A stretch of DNA of 64,000 nucleotides. Source: Succinispira mobilis DSM 6222. GTDB lineage: Bacteria; Bacillota; Negativicutes; Acidaminococcales; Succinispiraceae. Each line of letters starts with the position of its first letter. Positions within the stretch are counted from its first letter, which is position 1. The notes under the pieces are model-generated. The model ran no database searches, was not told the origin of the DNA, and was given only the letters and a program-made list of their open reading frames with translations. Location of the stretch: NCBI RefSeq assembly GCF_000384135.1, contig NZ_KB913028.1:554351-618350 (forward strand). The letters run 5' to 3'. This document shows, one piece after another, positions 1 through 8,160 of the stretch. A program made the translations under genes and the position numbers.

Positions 1-311
1 GTTGAAGCTGGCTAAGATATTAGCGTTAGGCTCTTAAGCACTTAGCAGAAAACAGCTAAATAATAAAGCATAAAAGTTATGCACAATAGGAAAAAAGCAG
101 AAACAACAAAAAAATACAAAAAAATGTGGATAACACTGTGGATAATATGGGTAAAACTTGTTGATAAAGTTTATGAGCTGAGATAAAAAAATTTTTGTTA
201 AATTTATTACAGAAAAAGCTCTAAAAAAGCATAAAAACACCATAAAGTTAATTGTAAGGCTTGACTTGATGTGTTAAAATATAAAGGTATGAGTAGTAGG
301 GAGGGATTTGC
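1..311. other. AT-rich intergenic region with DnaA-box cluster
   Basis: No convincing gene is seen here. The stretch contains four 9-mers that match the DnaA box TTATNCACA or a close variant: TTATGCACA at 77-85 on the + strand, TTATCCACA on the - strand at 125-133 and again at 137-145, and TTATCAACA on the - strand at 159-167. A run of A and T follows at about 186-215, as expected of an unwinding element. This could be a replication origin or a DnaA-regulated promoter region. The flanking gene to the left lies outside the window, so the choice is open. Confidence 0.45.
252..280 (+). promoter_or_regulatory. Candidate promoter of secG
   Basis: TTGTAA at 252-257 and TAAAAT at 275-280 are separated by 17 bases and lie just upstream of the secG ribosome binding site (AGGGAGGGA, about 298-306). 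A second -35-like TTGACT at 261 is too close to a good -10 element. Confidence 0.4.
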
Positions 312-542
312 GTGGAAACCGCTTTAATGATATTAGATGCTATACTGGCTGTAATTTTGATAATTTCGGTAGTTTTACAATCTGGCAAAAGTTCAGGTTT
401 AGCTGGGGCCTTAGGTGGTGGGAGCGAAGGACTTTTTACTGGTAAAGCAAAAAGCAGTGATGCTATGTTGGCACGAGTAACGATGATTACTGGTTCGCTG
501 TTTGGGCTCGTAACACTATTATTGGCAAAAATCACTAGTTAA
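312..542 (+). CDS. secG: Preprotein translocase subunit SecG
   Basis: SecG is the small accessory subunit of the SecYEG translocon in the inner membrane and aids SecA-driven export. The 76-residue product has the family layout: a hydrophobic helix at about residues 3-22, a glycine- and serine-rich cytoplasmic loop containing the VLQSGKSSGLAGALGGG signature, and a second helix near residues 52-74. Length and topology are normal for Firmicute SecG. The GTG start follows a strong AGGGAGGGA ribosome binding site. A hairpin with a T-rich tail follows the gene, so secG and hppA are probably separate units. The secG, carboxylesterase, rnr, smpB, ssrA neighbourhood is the usual one in Firmicutes. Confidence 0.95.
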   Translation: METALMILDAILAVILIISVVLQSGKSSGLAGALGGGSEGLFTGKAKSSDAMLARVTMITGSLFGLVTLLLAKITS

Positions 543-552
543 TTGTTTAAGC

Positions 553-586
553 AGCTTGATTACATGTTAATTAAGCTTTTAATTTT
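553..586 (+). terminator. Hairpin terminator after secG
   Basis: A 10-bp stem (553-562 with 568-577, one G-U pair) and a 5-base loop are followed by a T-rich tail, ending just before the hppA ribosome binding site at 601. Confidence 0.5.
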
Positions 587-616
587 TAAAAAACAAGTTT
601 GAAAGGAGTAATAATT

Positions 617-2638
617 TTGGGTAATTTTTTATTTTTAGCTATGGCCATCGGCCTAGTAGCACTTATTGTAGCTTATTTATTGGATTTAGCTATTAGCCGT
701 GCAAGTGCAGGTAATGCGCGTATGCAAGAAATTGCTGGCTACATCTCTGAAGGGTCTATGGCCTTTTTGAATCGCGAATATAAATATTTATTCGTGTTTG
801 TAGCAGTAGTTGCGGCAATTATTGCCGGATTTATTGGTTTTGAAACAGCAGTATGTTTCGTAGCAGGAGCTATTTTTTCAATTTTGGCTGGTTATTTTGG
901 TATGCGAGTGGCAACTATTGCTAACGTGCGTACTGCAGAAGCAGCTAGACATGGGATGAGCGAAGCTTTAAAAATCGCTTTCTCTGGTGGGGCAGTAATG
1001 GGTCTTGCCGTAGTAGGTTTAGGTATTTTAGGTTTAGCTATTGCTTTTATGGTATTTAAAGGTGATACAAATATTATCACTGGTTTTGGTTTAGGTGCAA
1101 GCTCAATTGCCTTGTTTGCCCGTGTAGGTGGCGGTATTTATACTAAAGCTGCTGACGTAGGTGCTGACCTTGTAGGTAAAGTTGAAGCTGGTATCCCTGA
1201 AGACGATCCTCGTAACCCAGCAGTTATTGCCGATAACGTAGGTGATAACGTAGGTGACGTTGCGGGTATGGGTGCTGACTTATTTGAATCTTATGTTGGT
1301 GCGATTATTTCTGCACTTACTTTAGGTGCAATTGTATATAAAGGTGGCGAAGGTGCAATTTTCACATTTGCACTAGTAGCAGCTGGGATCGTAGCCTCTG
1401 TAATTGGTATTGTTTTTGCTAGAAACATGAAAACTAGCAATCCACAACAAGCTTTAAATATGGGAACTTATATTGGCGGTACGCTAGTAATTGCCGCTGC
1501 TGCATATTTGAGTACTACAATTTTTGGTGATTTCAAAGCATTTTACGCAATCGCAGCTGGTTTAGTAGTGGGTATGATGATTGGTAAAATTACTGAGATC
1601 TATACTTCTGGCGATTATGGATATGTTAAGAAAATTGCCCAACAATCTGAAACTGGTCCAGCAACGACAATTATTTCAGGTTTAGCTGTAGGGATGTATT
1701 CAACTTTATGGCCAATGGTATGTATTTGTGCTGGGGTTTTGATTTCTTTCTTCGCTATGGGTGGCGCACAAGACGTAGGTATGGGTCTATTTGGTATTGC
1801 TCTAGCTGCAGTAGGGATGTTGTCTACAACTGGTCTTACTGTTGCGGTTGATGCTTATGGTCCAATTGCTGATAATGCAGGCGGGATCGCTGAAATGTCA
1901 GAATTGCCTCCATCAGTACGGGAAATCACTGATAAACTTGACTCTGTAGGTAACACTACAGCGGCTATTGGTAAAGGTTTTGCGATTGGTTCAGCAGCAC
2001 TTACTGCACTAGCATTATTTGCTTCTTATGCACAAATCGTTGGTTTAAATACAATTGACTTATTAAATCCATTAACACTTGTGGGTTTATTTATTGGCGC
2101 AACGCTTCCATTTGTATTTGGGGCTATGACTATGGAATCTGTAGGTAAAGCCGCATTTGAAATGATTGAAGAAGTTCGTAGACAATTTAGAGAAATTCCA
2201 GGTCTATTAGAAGGTAAAGGTACTCCAGATTACCGTAAATGCGTAGATATTTCTACGGCAGCAGCACTTCATGAAATGATGTTGCCAGGTATTTTGGCGA
2301 TTGCTGCACCACTTGTAATGGGTATGTTATTTGGCGCAGAAGCACTAGGTGGTATGCTTGGCGGCGCTTTAGCAGCTGGCGTACTTGTAGCTATTTTGAT
2401 GGCTAATGCCGGTGGTGCTTGGGATAATGCGAAAAAATATATTGAATCAGGTGCACATGGCGGTAAAGGTAGCAACGCGCATAAAGCGGCAGTTGTTGGG
2501 GATACTGTTGGTGACCCATTTAAAGATACTTCAGGTCCAGCAATGAATATTTTAGTAAAACTTATGACTATCGTGTCATTGGTATTTGCACCAGTAATTG
2601 CACAATATGGTGGAGTATTAACACATTTATTTAAATAA
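617..2638 (+). CDS. hppA: Membrane-bound ion-pumping pyrophosphatase
   Basis: The product hydrolyses pyrophosphate and pumps H+ or Na+ across the inner membrane. The 673 residues form about 16 hydrophobic helices, the normal size. The pyrophosphate and Mg2+ site motifs are clear: [11 protein letters not shown] near residue 180, DNVGDNVGD near 206, and [15 protein letters not shown] near the C terminus. The sequence [10 protein letters not shown] near residue 445 has alanine where K+-independent pumps carry lysine, so the enzyme is predicted to be K+-dependent. Whether it moves Na+ or H+ cannot be settled by eye. The TTG at 617 is chosen because GAAAGGAG at 601-608 sits 8 bases upstream; an in-frame TTG at 599 has no ribosome binding site. 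Confidence 0.95.
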   Translation: MGNFLFLAMAIGLVALIVAYLLDLAISRASAGNARMQEIAGYISEGSMAFLNREYKYLFVFVAVVAAIIAGFIGFETAVCFVAGAIFSILAGYFGMRVATIANVRTAEAARHGMSEALKIAFSGGAVMGLAVVGLGILGLAIAFMVFKGDTNIITGFGLGASSIALFARVGGGIYTKAADVGADLVGKVEAGIPEDDPRNPAVIADNVGDNVGDVAGMGADLFESYVGAIISALTLGAIVYKGGEGAIFTFALVAAGIVASVIGIVFARNMKTSNPQQALNMGTYIGGTLVIAAAAYLSTTIFGDFKAFYAIAAGLVVGMMIGKITEIYTSGDYGYVKKIAQQSETGPATTIISGLAVGMYSTLWPMVCICAGVLISFFAMGGAQDVGMGLFGIALAAVGMLSTTGLTVAVDAYGPIADNAGGIAEMSELPPSVREITDKLDSVGNTTAAIGKGFAIGSAALTALALFASYAQIVGLNTIDLLNPLTLVGLFIGATLPFVFGAMTMESVGKAAFEMIEEVRRQFREIPGLLEGKGTPDYRKCVDISTAAALHEMMLPGILAIAAPLVMGMLFGAEALGGMLGGALAAGVLVAILMANAGGAWDNAKKYIESGAHGGKGSNAHKAAVVGDTVGDPFKDTSGPAMNILVKLMTIVSLVFAPVIAQYGGVLTHLFK

Positions 2639-2658
2639 ACTTAACTAAATGTGAAATT

Positions 2659-2690
2659 AGCAAGAGGCATTTGTCCTCTTGCTTTTTTTA
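2659..2690 (+). terminator. Intrinsic terminator after hppA
   Basis: A perfect 9-bp stem (AGCAAGAGG at 2659-2667 with CCTCTTGCT at 2675-2683) is followed by a run of seven T. Confidence 0.9.
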
Positions 2691-2750
2691 TTGGGGATAA
2701 AATGATATAATGTTTATAGATTGTTTATATTTAAAGGAGATGATGTACTT

Positions 2751-3494
2751 TTGGGTATAGAAAAGGGAGCTGAACCCTACCTATTATCGGCGGGCAAGCG
2801 AGGTGTATTGTTAATACATACCTTCACGGGTTCGCCGGCAGAAATGAAGTTGTTAGCAGATTATTTACATGAAAATAATTTTACTGTATTATCCGTAAGA
2901 CTACCGGGACATGGCACTAGAGTTGAGGATTTAAACTGTGTGCGCCATCAAGAATGGACAAGTGCCGTAGAAGATGCTTACTATATATTACGGGAGTTAT
3001 GTTATGAAGTTAATGTTGTGGGGATTTCTTTAGGTGGTCTGTTGGCGTTGCAATTAGCACATAAATTGCCAATTGCCAAAGTAGTTTCATTATCAGCACC
3101 AATATTTATCAAAGACAAAAGAGTGCCTTTTTTGGGTCTATACAGAATTCTCAATAATTATATTAGCAAAAAAAGCCGTAAATTTGAGGCCGAATACAGT
3201 ATCGGTTATGATAAGATACCTTTGCGCGGCTTAACGCAAGTCTTGAAATTGGTAAAAGTAGTGAAAAAACTCTTGCCAGAGATTACGACGCCGTGTTTAA
3301 TTGGTCAATCAATTAGAGAGCATACCATTAAGCCTGAAAGCGCAAATTATATATATAGCCATTTGGCAAGCGACTATAAAAAATTAATGTGGTTAGAAAA
3401 GTCAGGACACATGCTGGTCTTAGATAAGGAACGGGAGTATGTAGCAGAGCAAATACTCGATTTTTTGGAGGCGGATGTGAGTGAGTGTACGTGA
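2751..3494 (+). CDS. Alpha/beta-hydrolase carboxylesterase (Est30-like)
   Basis: This is a 247-residue cytoplasmic carboxylesterase of the Est30/YvaK type, a family found beside secG and rnr in many Firmicutes. It should cleave short acyl esters. The oxyanion region HTFTGSPAEM follows strand 1, the nucleophile lies in GISLGG (Ser about 92), and the catalytic His is in SGHMLVLD (His about 220). The catalytic acid position, Asp193 in Est30, appears to be Glu190 here (SIREHTIKPES). The TTG start at 2751 follows AAAGGAGA at 2733-2740; an in-frame TTG at 2721 lies upstream of that site. The end overlaps the next gene by 14 bases, which suggests coupled translation. Confidence 0.88.
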   Translation: MGIEKGAEPYLLSAGKRGVLLIHTFTGSPAEMKLLADYLHENNFTVLSVRLPGHGTRVEDLNCVRHQEWTSAVEDAYYILRELCYEVNVVGISLGGLLALQLAHKLPIAKVVSLSAPIFIKDKRVPFLGLYRILNNYISKKSRKFEAEYSIGYDKIPLRGLTQVLKLVKVVKKLLPEITTPCLIGQSIREHTIKPESANYIYSHLASDYKKLMWLEKSGHMLVLDKEREYVAEQILDFLEADVSECT

Positions 3495-3885
3495 ATATAA
3501 CAATTGTTTTGCCTGTGGTAAGGACAATGAAATTGGCTTGAAGTTAAAGTTTGTGGAAAATGAAGGAAAATATCAGGCTTTGTTTACACCTAGCTCCAAT
3601 TACCAAAGTTATGACGAAATGCTACATGGTGGAATTATCGCCACGCTATTAGATGAAGTCATGGTTAATTACGTATTGCATTTAACTGGCCGCGCAGCAG
3701 CATTTACGGCTAAACTAGAGGTGCGGTATCGCAAACCTGTGAAAATCGGGGCACAACTGCGTGTGGAAGCAACAGTGAGTAAACATAAGGCAAATTTATA
3801 TGAAATGGAAGGCAAACTTTACCAAGTGCAAGAAAATGTGTTAGTGGCACAGGGCACGGCAAAAGTTATGTTAGGTGCAGAATAA
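3481..3885 (+). CDS. PaaI-type hotdog thioesterase
   Basis: The 134-residue product is a single hotdog domain of the PaaI/YbdB acyl-CoA thioesterase family. The helix region MLHGGIIATLLDEVM carries the HGG motif and the acidic residue used in catalysis. RYRKPVKIG is the typical strand that follows. An N-terminal CFACG segment is common in this subfamily. It probably hydrolyses an acyl-CoA, but the substrate cannot be read from sequence. The GTG start overlaps the esterase end, with GGAGG just upstream. Its own TAA overlaps the ATG of rnr by one base, so esterase, thioesterase and rnr are likely co-transcribed and coupled. Confidence 0.85.
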   Translation: MSVREYNNCFACGKDNEIGLKLKFVENEGKYQALFTPSSNYQSYDEMLHGGIIATLLDEVMVNYVLHLTGRAAAFTAKLEVRYRKPVKIGAQLRVEATVSKHKANLYEMEGKLYQVQENVLVAQGTAKVMLGAE

Positions 3886-6575
3886 TGTTAGAAAAAATAT
3901 TAGCAGCTTTGGATGGCAAAGAGAAATATCCAGAAGATTTAGCGAGAGAGTTAAAAATAAAAGGTGAAAGCTTAGAAGAATTTTGGCAGTTAATGCGCAC
4001 ACTTGAAAAACAACAGCGGATTAAACCTACTAAAAAGGGCTTAGTTACTTTAAATAAAAAAAATAAAGAGGCTTTATTAATAGGGAAAATTGAGAGCAAT
4101 GCCAAAGGTTTTGGCTTTGTGATTTTAGATGATAAAAGCAAGATTACCTCCGATGTTTTTATTCCCGCCAATGCAATGAATACGGCAATGAATGGCGATA
4201 AAGTATTAATTCGCTTAATAAGTAATATTGTGGGCAAAAAACCAGAAGGGGAAATTGTAAGCATTTTAGAGCGCGCTAATGATAAAATTGTGGGCACATT
4301 TATTATTTCTGGGGCATATGCTTTTGTTTTGCCAGATAGTAAACGAATACTAGGCGACGTGTTTGTTGCAAAAAAACACTTTAACCAAGCGGTACATGGG
4401 CAAAAAGTTGTGGTTCAGGTTATAAAGTGGCCAGAAGCAGGAAAAAATGCTGAAGGTCGTGTAATAGAAGTTTTGGGCAATAGTGACGATAAAGATATTG
4501 AGATTTTATCGATTATTCGCCAACAAGGGTTGCCAATAAATTTCCCGGAAAATATTTTGCAAGCGGCTAAAAATGTTCCTAAGGAAGTTAGCGAAAGCGA
4601 ACATCATGGGCGCCGTGATTTAAGACACTTGCCGATTGTAACGATTGATGGTGAGGATGCTAGAGACTTAGATGATGCTGTTTTAGTAGAAAAACAAGCG
4701 AATGGCAACTATAAATTAGGTGTATATATTGCCGATGTTAGTTACTATGTGCCCGCAGGAAGTCCAATTGACTTGGAAGCGCGGGAACGGGCTACTAGTG
4801 TATATTTAGTTGATAGAGTGCTACCAATGTTACCAGTGCAACTATCTAATGGAATTTGTAGTCTTAATGCGGGGGTAGACCGTTTAGCTATGGCTTGTGA
4901 AATGCAAATTGATCCACAAGGCCAAGTTGTAAATTATGAAGTGTTTCCAGCCTTAATTAATGTAAAACAACGCTTAACATATACAGCAGTGCGCAAGCTC
5001 TTAGAAAATGAAGAAATTGATCAAGCAGCTTATCAAGAAATTTATCCGGAATTGTTGAAAATGCGGGAATTGTGCCAAGTTTTACGCGATAAAAGAATGT
5101 TGCGGGGCGCAGTTGATTTTAATTTCCCTGAACAAAAAGTAAAGCTCGATAAAGATGGAAAACCAATTGATATAGTGCAAAGAGTTCGCTCGATTGCCGA
5201 GAGCATTGTCGAGGAATTTATGCTTGTGGCCAATGAAACAGTGTCAGAACATTTAAGCAAATTAAATTTTCCAAGTATTTATCGGGTGCATGAATTGCCT
5301 GATGAAGAAAAGATTTTTGCTCTGAAAAAACTGTTATATAACTTTAACATCAAATTAGAATATCAGGAAAATGTAACCCCGAAAGCTATGCAACAAGCGC
5401 TAAAAGCGGCGGAAGAAAAACCAGAAGCTAGGTTGCTATCTACCGTAATGTTACGTTCTTTAAAACAAGCAAAATATCAAGTGGAAAACTTAGGTCATTT
5501 TGGTTTGGCCGCAGAATTTTATACGCATTTTACCTCCCCGATTCGACGTTATCCCGATTTAATGATACATAGACTTTTGCGCGAATCCTTTAAATATCGT
5601 CGTCAGTTACCAGAAAAACAAATGCTGCATTATAGCCAAGTTTTACCTGAAATTGCAGAGAGGGCGTCTTTGCAAGAACGGGTGGCGGCAGAAGCGGAAC
5701 GCATGACCGTTGACTATAAAAAAGCAGAATATATGTATGATCGTATTGGTGAAGAGTTTGAAGGCACGATTTCTTCAGTAACTCCATTTGGCTTTTTTGT
5801 GGAGTTGGATAATGGTGTAGAAGGCTTAGTGCATATGGGCGCGTTGCTAGATGACTACTATATTTATGTTGAAGAACGTTATGCTTTAATTGGCGAGCGT
5901 TTGAAAAATAGTTATCGCTTGGGTGATAAAGTACGGATTGAAGTTTTACAAGTAAATGTTAAAGAACGCAATATAGATTTTGTATTAGCTGGGACGAGTT
6001 TAGAAGATAAATTAATTTTAAAAGCTAATTCGCCAACGGGAAATCGGGAAAAAATGTTGTTGGCAGCAGGTAAAGCAGCGGCCAAGAAAAAAGGCAAGAA
6101 AAAAACAGCGGCAATAGAAGCTCGCAAAGAAAGTCGCACTTCTCGCAATGATGAATCTGCTACAAACTCTGAAAAACGTCAAGCTTATCCTACTAAAACT
6201 AAAGCAAAAGATAAGCCAACTGCAATTGATAAACGTAAAAAATCTGAAAAAGCTAGTGGTTGGGAAACGCCAAAATCCAGCCCGAAAAATAAAGGCAGTA
6301 TGGATAAATTTATCAAAAAGCCTGAGGCGCGTGAGTCGAAAGATGGGTTTGATAATCCTTATTTCAGTGAAGAAACTGGAGCCAAACGGACGAGTCGTAG
6401 TAGATTTTCCAGTGAAAAACGCCAAGATAGTCCCGAAACAACTAGCAAACCAAATAGAAACGCTAAAAGCACTGAAACGACTGTGAAAAAGTCCACAGCA
6501 AAAGGTGCTAGCAAAACATCTAATCGTAAGCCAGCTGGGGGAAAACCAGTTAAAAGTAAAAAGAACAAGAGGTAG
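3885..6575 (+). CDS. rnr: Ribonuclease R
   Basis: RNase R is a processive 3'-5' exoribonuclease that degrades structured RNA and works with tmRNA-SmpB on non-stop messages. Domain order is: N-terminal winged helix (about 1-65), two cold-shock domains (70-210), the RNB catalytic domain starting near residue 230 with TIDGEDARDLDDAV (253-266, metal-binding aspartates), and an S1 domain (about 622-705). A very basic, low-complexity tail rich in Lys, Arg and Ser then runs from about 715 to 896. The tail makes it longer than the usual 710-810 residues. ATG overlaps the stop of the previous gene by one base. Placement directly before smpB and ssrA fits a ribosome-rescue unit. Confidence 0.96.
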   Translation: MLEKILAALDGKEKYPEDLARELKIKGESLEEFWQLMRTLEKQQRIKPTKKGLVTLNKKNKEALLIGKIESNAKGFGFVILDDKSKITSDVFIPANAMNTAMNGDKVLIRLISNIVGKKPEGEIVSILERANDKIVGTFIISGAYAFVLPDSKRILGDVFVAKKHFNQAVHGQKVVVQVIKWPEAGKNAEGRVIEVLGNSDDKDIEILSIIRQQGLPINFPENILQAAKNVPKEVSESEHHGRRDLRHLPIVTIDGEDARDLDDAVLVEKQANGNYKLGVYIADVSYYVPAGSPIDLEARERATSVYLVDRVLPMLPVQLSNGICSLNAGVDRLAMACEMQIDPQGQVVNYEVFPALINVKQRLTYTAVRKLLENEEIDQAAYQEIYPELLKMRELCQVLRDKRMLRGAVDFNFPEQKVKLDKDGKPIDIVQRVRSIAESIVEEFMLVANETVSEHLSKLNFPSIYRVHELPDEEKIFALKKLLYNFNIKLEYQENVTPKAMQQALKAAEEKPEARLLSTVMLRSLKQAKYQVENLGHFGLAAEFYTHFTSPIRRYPDLMIHRLLRESFKYRRQLPEKQMLHYSQVLPEIAERASLQERVAAEAERMTVDYKKAEYMYDRIGEEFEGTISSVTPFGFFVELDNGVEGLVHMGALLDDYYIYVEERYALIGERLKNSYRLGDKVRIEVLQVNVKERNIDFVLAGTSLEDKLILKANSPTGNREKMLLAAGKAAAKKKGKKKTAAIEARKESRTSRNDESATNSEKRQAYPTKTKAKDKPTAIDKRKKSEKASGWETPKSSPKNKGSMDKFIKKPEARESKDGFDNPYFSEETGAKRTSRSRFSSEKRQDSPETTSKPNRNAKSTETTVKKSTAKGASKTSNRKPAGGKPVKSKKNKR

Positions 6576-6584
6576 GTGATTTGC

Positions 6585-7055
6585 TTGAAAGAACAGGGGA
6601 TTAAAGTTATTGCTGAAAATAGAAAAGCAAGGCATGACTATCATATCCATGAAGTCTTTGAAGCCGGAATAGCACTTACGGGTACAGAGGTTAAAGCATT
6701 GCGCGCGGGTAAGGCCAATTTAAAGGATTGCTATGCGCAATTTGATCGCTATAATGAGTTGTATATTGAGGGGATGCATATCAGTCCCTATGAACAAGGC
6801 AATATATTTAACCATGAACCGCTAAGAAGACGGAAATTATTAATGCATCGTGCCGAGTTAGATAAATTAATGGGGAAAATAAAAGAAAAAGGTTTTACTT
6901 TAGTTCCTTTAAAATTATATTTTGTGCGCGGTAAAGTTAAAGTGGCCTTAGGGTTAGCAACAGGTAAAAAACTTCATGATAAACGCCAAGATATGGCGGA
7001 GCGTGATGCTAAACGCGAAGTAGAGCGTTTTATGAAAGAGCGTAATAAAAGTTAG
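6585..7055 (+). CDS. smpB: SsrA-binding protein SmpB
   Basis: SmpB binds the tRNA-like end of tmRNA, mimics the missing anticodon stem and brings tmRNA into stalled ribosomes. The product of 156 residues has the signature KVIAENRKARHDYHI at the N terminus, GTEVKALRAGKANLKD in the barrel, and the basic C-terminal tail GLATGKKLHDKRQDMAERD, which becomes helical in the mRNA channel. The TTG at 6585 is preferred over the GTG at 6576 because AGGTG at 6574-6578 has good spacing to it. The gene sits 9 bases after rnr and about 75 bases before tmRNA. Confidence 0.95.
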   Translation: MKEQGIKVIAENRKARHDYHIHEVFEAGIALTGTEVKALRAGKANLKDCYAQFDRYNELYIEGMHISPYEQGNIFNHEPLRRRKLLMHRAELDKLMGKIKEKGFTLVPLKLYFVRGKVKVALGLATGKKLHDKRQDMAERDAKREVERFMKERNKS

Positions 7056-7062
7056 GCACCTC

Positions 7063-7091
7063 TTGCATAGCTAATTTATTTATGATACAAT
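7063..7091 (+). promoter_or_regulatory. Promoter of ssrA
   Basis: TTGCAT at 7063-7068 and TACAAT at 7086-7091 are spaced by 17 bases. Transcription would start near 7098 and leave a leader of about 33 bases, to be removed by RNase P at the mature 5' end. Confidence 0.7.
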
Positions 7092-7130
7092 CAGCTTTAG
7101 TATAGAGTAACATCTAACTATACAGTACAC

Positions 7131-7476
7131 GGGGGTGTACTGGTTTCGACAGGGGTAGTTGTGGCTTAATAAGCGAGTCAGGGTTCCATCTGCCTGCAAT
7201 ACGGTGGGAACTGTTTAAACGCAGAAGATAATTTTGCATTAGCAGCTTAGGCTGCTCGTCTTACCTCTCCTAGCCTGCGGGCGGGGATAAGGCGTCACAC
7301 AGTAGGCTACTTGAAAGTTCAATGCTCGGAGAACTTTTGGGGAATGTTATCGAGCTAGCAAATGCGGAGCTTGTCAATAGGCGACAAATGCGCGAAGTTT
7401 AAATTATTGACTGCACTCGGAGAAAGTTCTGTAGCAATACTTCTGGACAGGGGTTCGACTCCCCTCACCTCCACCA
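7131..7476 (+). ncRNA. ssrA: Transfer-messenger RNA (tmRNA)
   Basis: This is a one-piece tmRNA of about 346 bases with an encoded CCA. The 5' end GGGGGTG pairs with CACCTCC at the 3' end, including the conserved third-position G-U pair. The T arm has GGTTCGACTCC. The tag reading frame starts at a GCA resume codon at 7221 and ends at TAG 7248-7250, giving the proteolysis tag AEDNFALAA. tmRNA and SmpB rescue stalled ribosomes and mark the nascent chain for ClpXP-type proteases. An intrinsic terminator follows, and an accessory region begins immediately after it. Confidence 0.97.
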
Positions 7477-7479
7477 ATT

Positions 7480-7554
7480 AAATGTAGAAGTTTTTTAGAA
7501 TTAAATATTTAGCTTTAGAAATAAAATGAACCCGCGAATTTCGCGGGTTTTTTT
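7480..7554 (+). repeat. Direct repeat copy A (behind tmRNA)
   Basis: A core of 38 bases (7491-7528) is repeated exactly at 13460-13497. With the terminator included, 7491-7554 matches 16716-16778 at all but about two positions. It is the left-most of three same-orientation copies that delimit two cargo modules. Confidence 0.85.
7529..7554 (+). terminator. Intrinsic terminator after ssrA
   Basis: AACCCGCGAA pairs with TTCGCGGGTT (7529-7550), followed by a T run. An almost identical copy lies at 16754-16778. Confidence 0.9.
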
Positions 7555-8160
7555 GCGATATGTGGTTTTGAAAAGGGGGGACTTTAAAAAAGTAAAATAA
7601 TTTTATTGAAAGTATGCAATATGCTATTGAATACAAAGAGATCATATAATTTAGAAAGAATGATAAAAAATAAAAATATGAGCTGGAAAATCGTAATTTG
7701 ACTCATCTGAGAAAAATTTATTGACAATGGGTTAGTACTTTATATTATAGCAAGATATTAAATTTGCTCCCAAAAAGGAACGTCCCTTATGCCTTTCTAG
7801 AATAATGGTAACTATTATTTTTAGCAATAATTCTACCATGTAGACAATATATGACTGTGAAAACATGCTTGAAAGTGCTATATATTGAGAAAACATTTTG
7901 TTTGGATGAATTTGATTGCTAATAGGAATTGCCGCTGGGGATGGTTTGTGGAAGTTGTATAAATTAATGGTGTTTTAAAAAATGACTTCAAGACAAGGCT
8001 TGTTTTTTTACTAGTTTGATTTAATTGGTTTAGTTTTTATCACTTAATAGTAAACACTAAAAATGCAAACGTAGGTATAAAAATATAAGTAAATATCTTA
8101 AATATGACATATAATATATTTTGTTTAAGGCGATGTAGTTGTAACTTTGGAGGGTATGTT
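7555..8160. other. Non-coding AT-rich stretch before the helicase gene
   Basis: No reading frame worth calling is visible. A good sigma-A-like promoter (TTGACA at 7721-7726, 16 bases, TATTAT at 7743-7748) points toward the helicase gene and would give a leader of about 400 bases. Short imperfect hairpins occur, for example near 7800-7840. Confidence 0.45.

Noticed and set aside
6148-6486. + strand frame of 112 codons inside rnr
   Set aside because: It lies wholly within the rnr tail in another frame; the rnr frame is supported by homology up to and past this point.
6018-6650. Long - strand frame (210 codons) over the 3' part of rnr
   Set aside because: It is a mirror of the Lys/Arg-rich low-complexity tail of RNase R, has no ribosome binding site and has an improbable composition.
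7775-7800. CCCAAAAAGGAACGTCCCTT segment as a transposon or repeat end
   Set aside because: It looks familiar from dispersed Firmicute repeats, but only a single copy is seen here and no second end or transposase is present.
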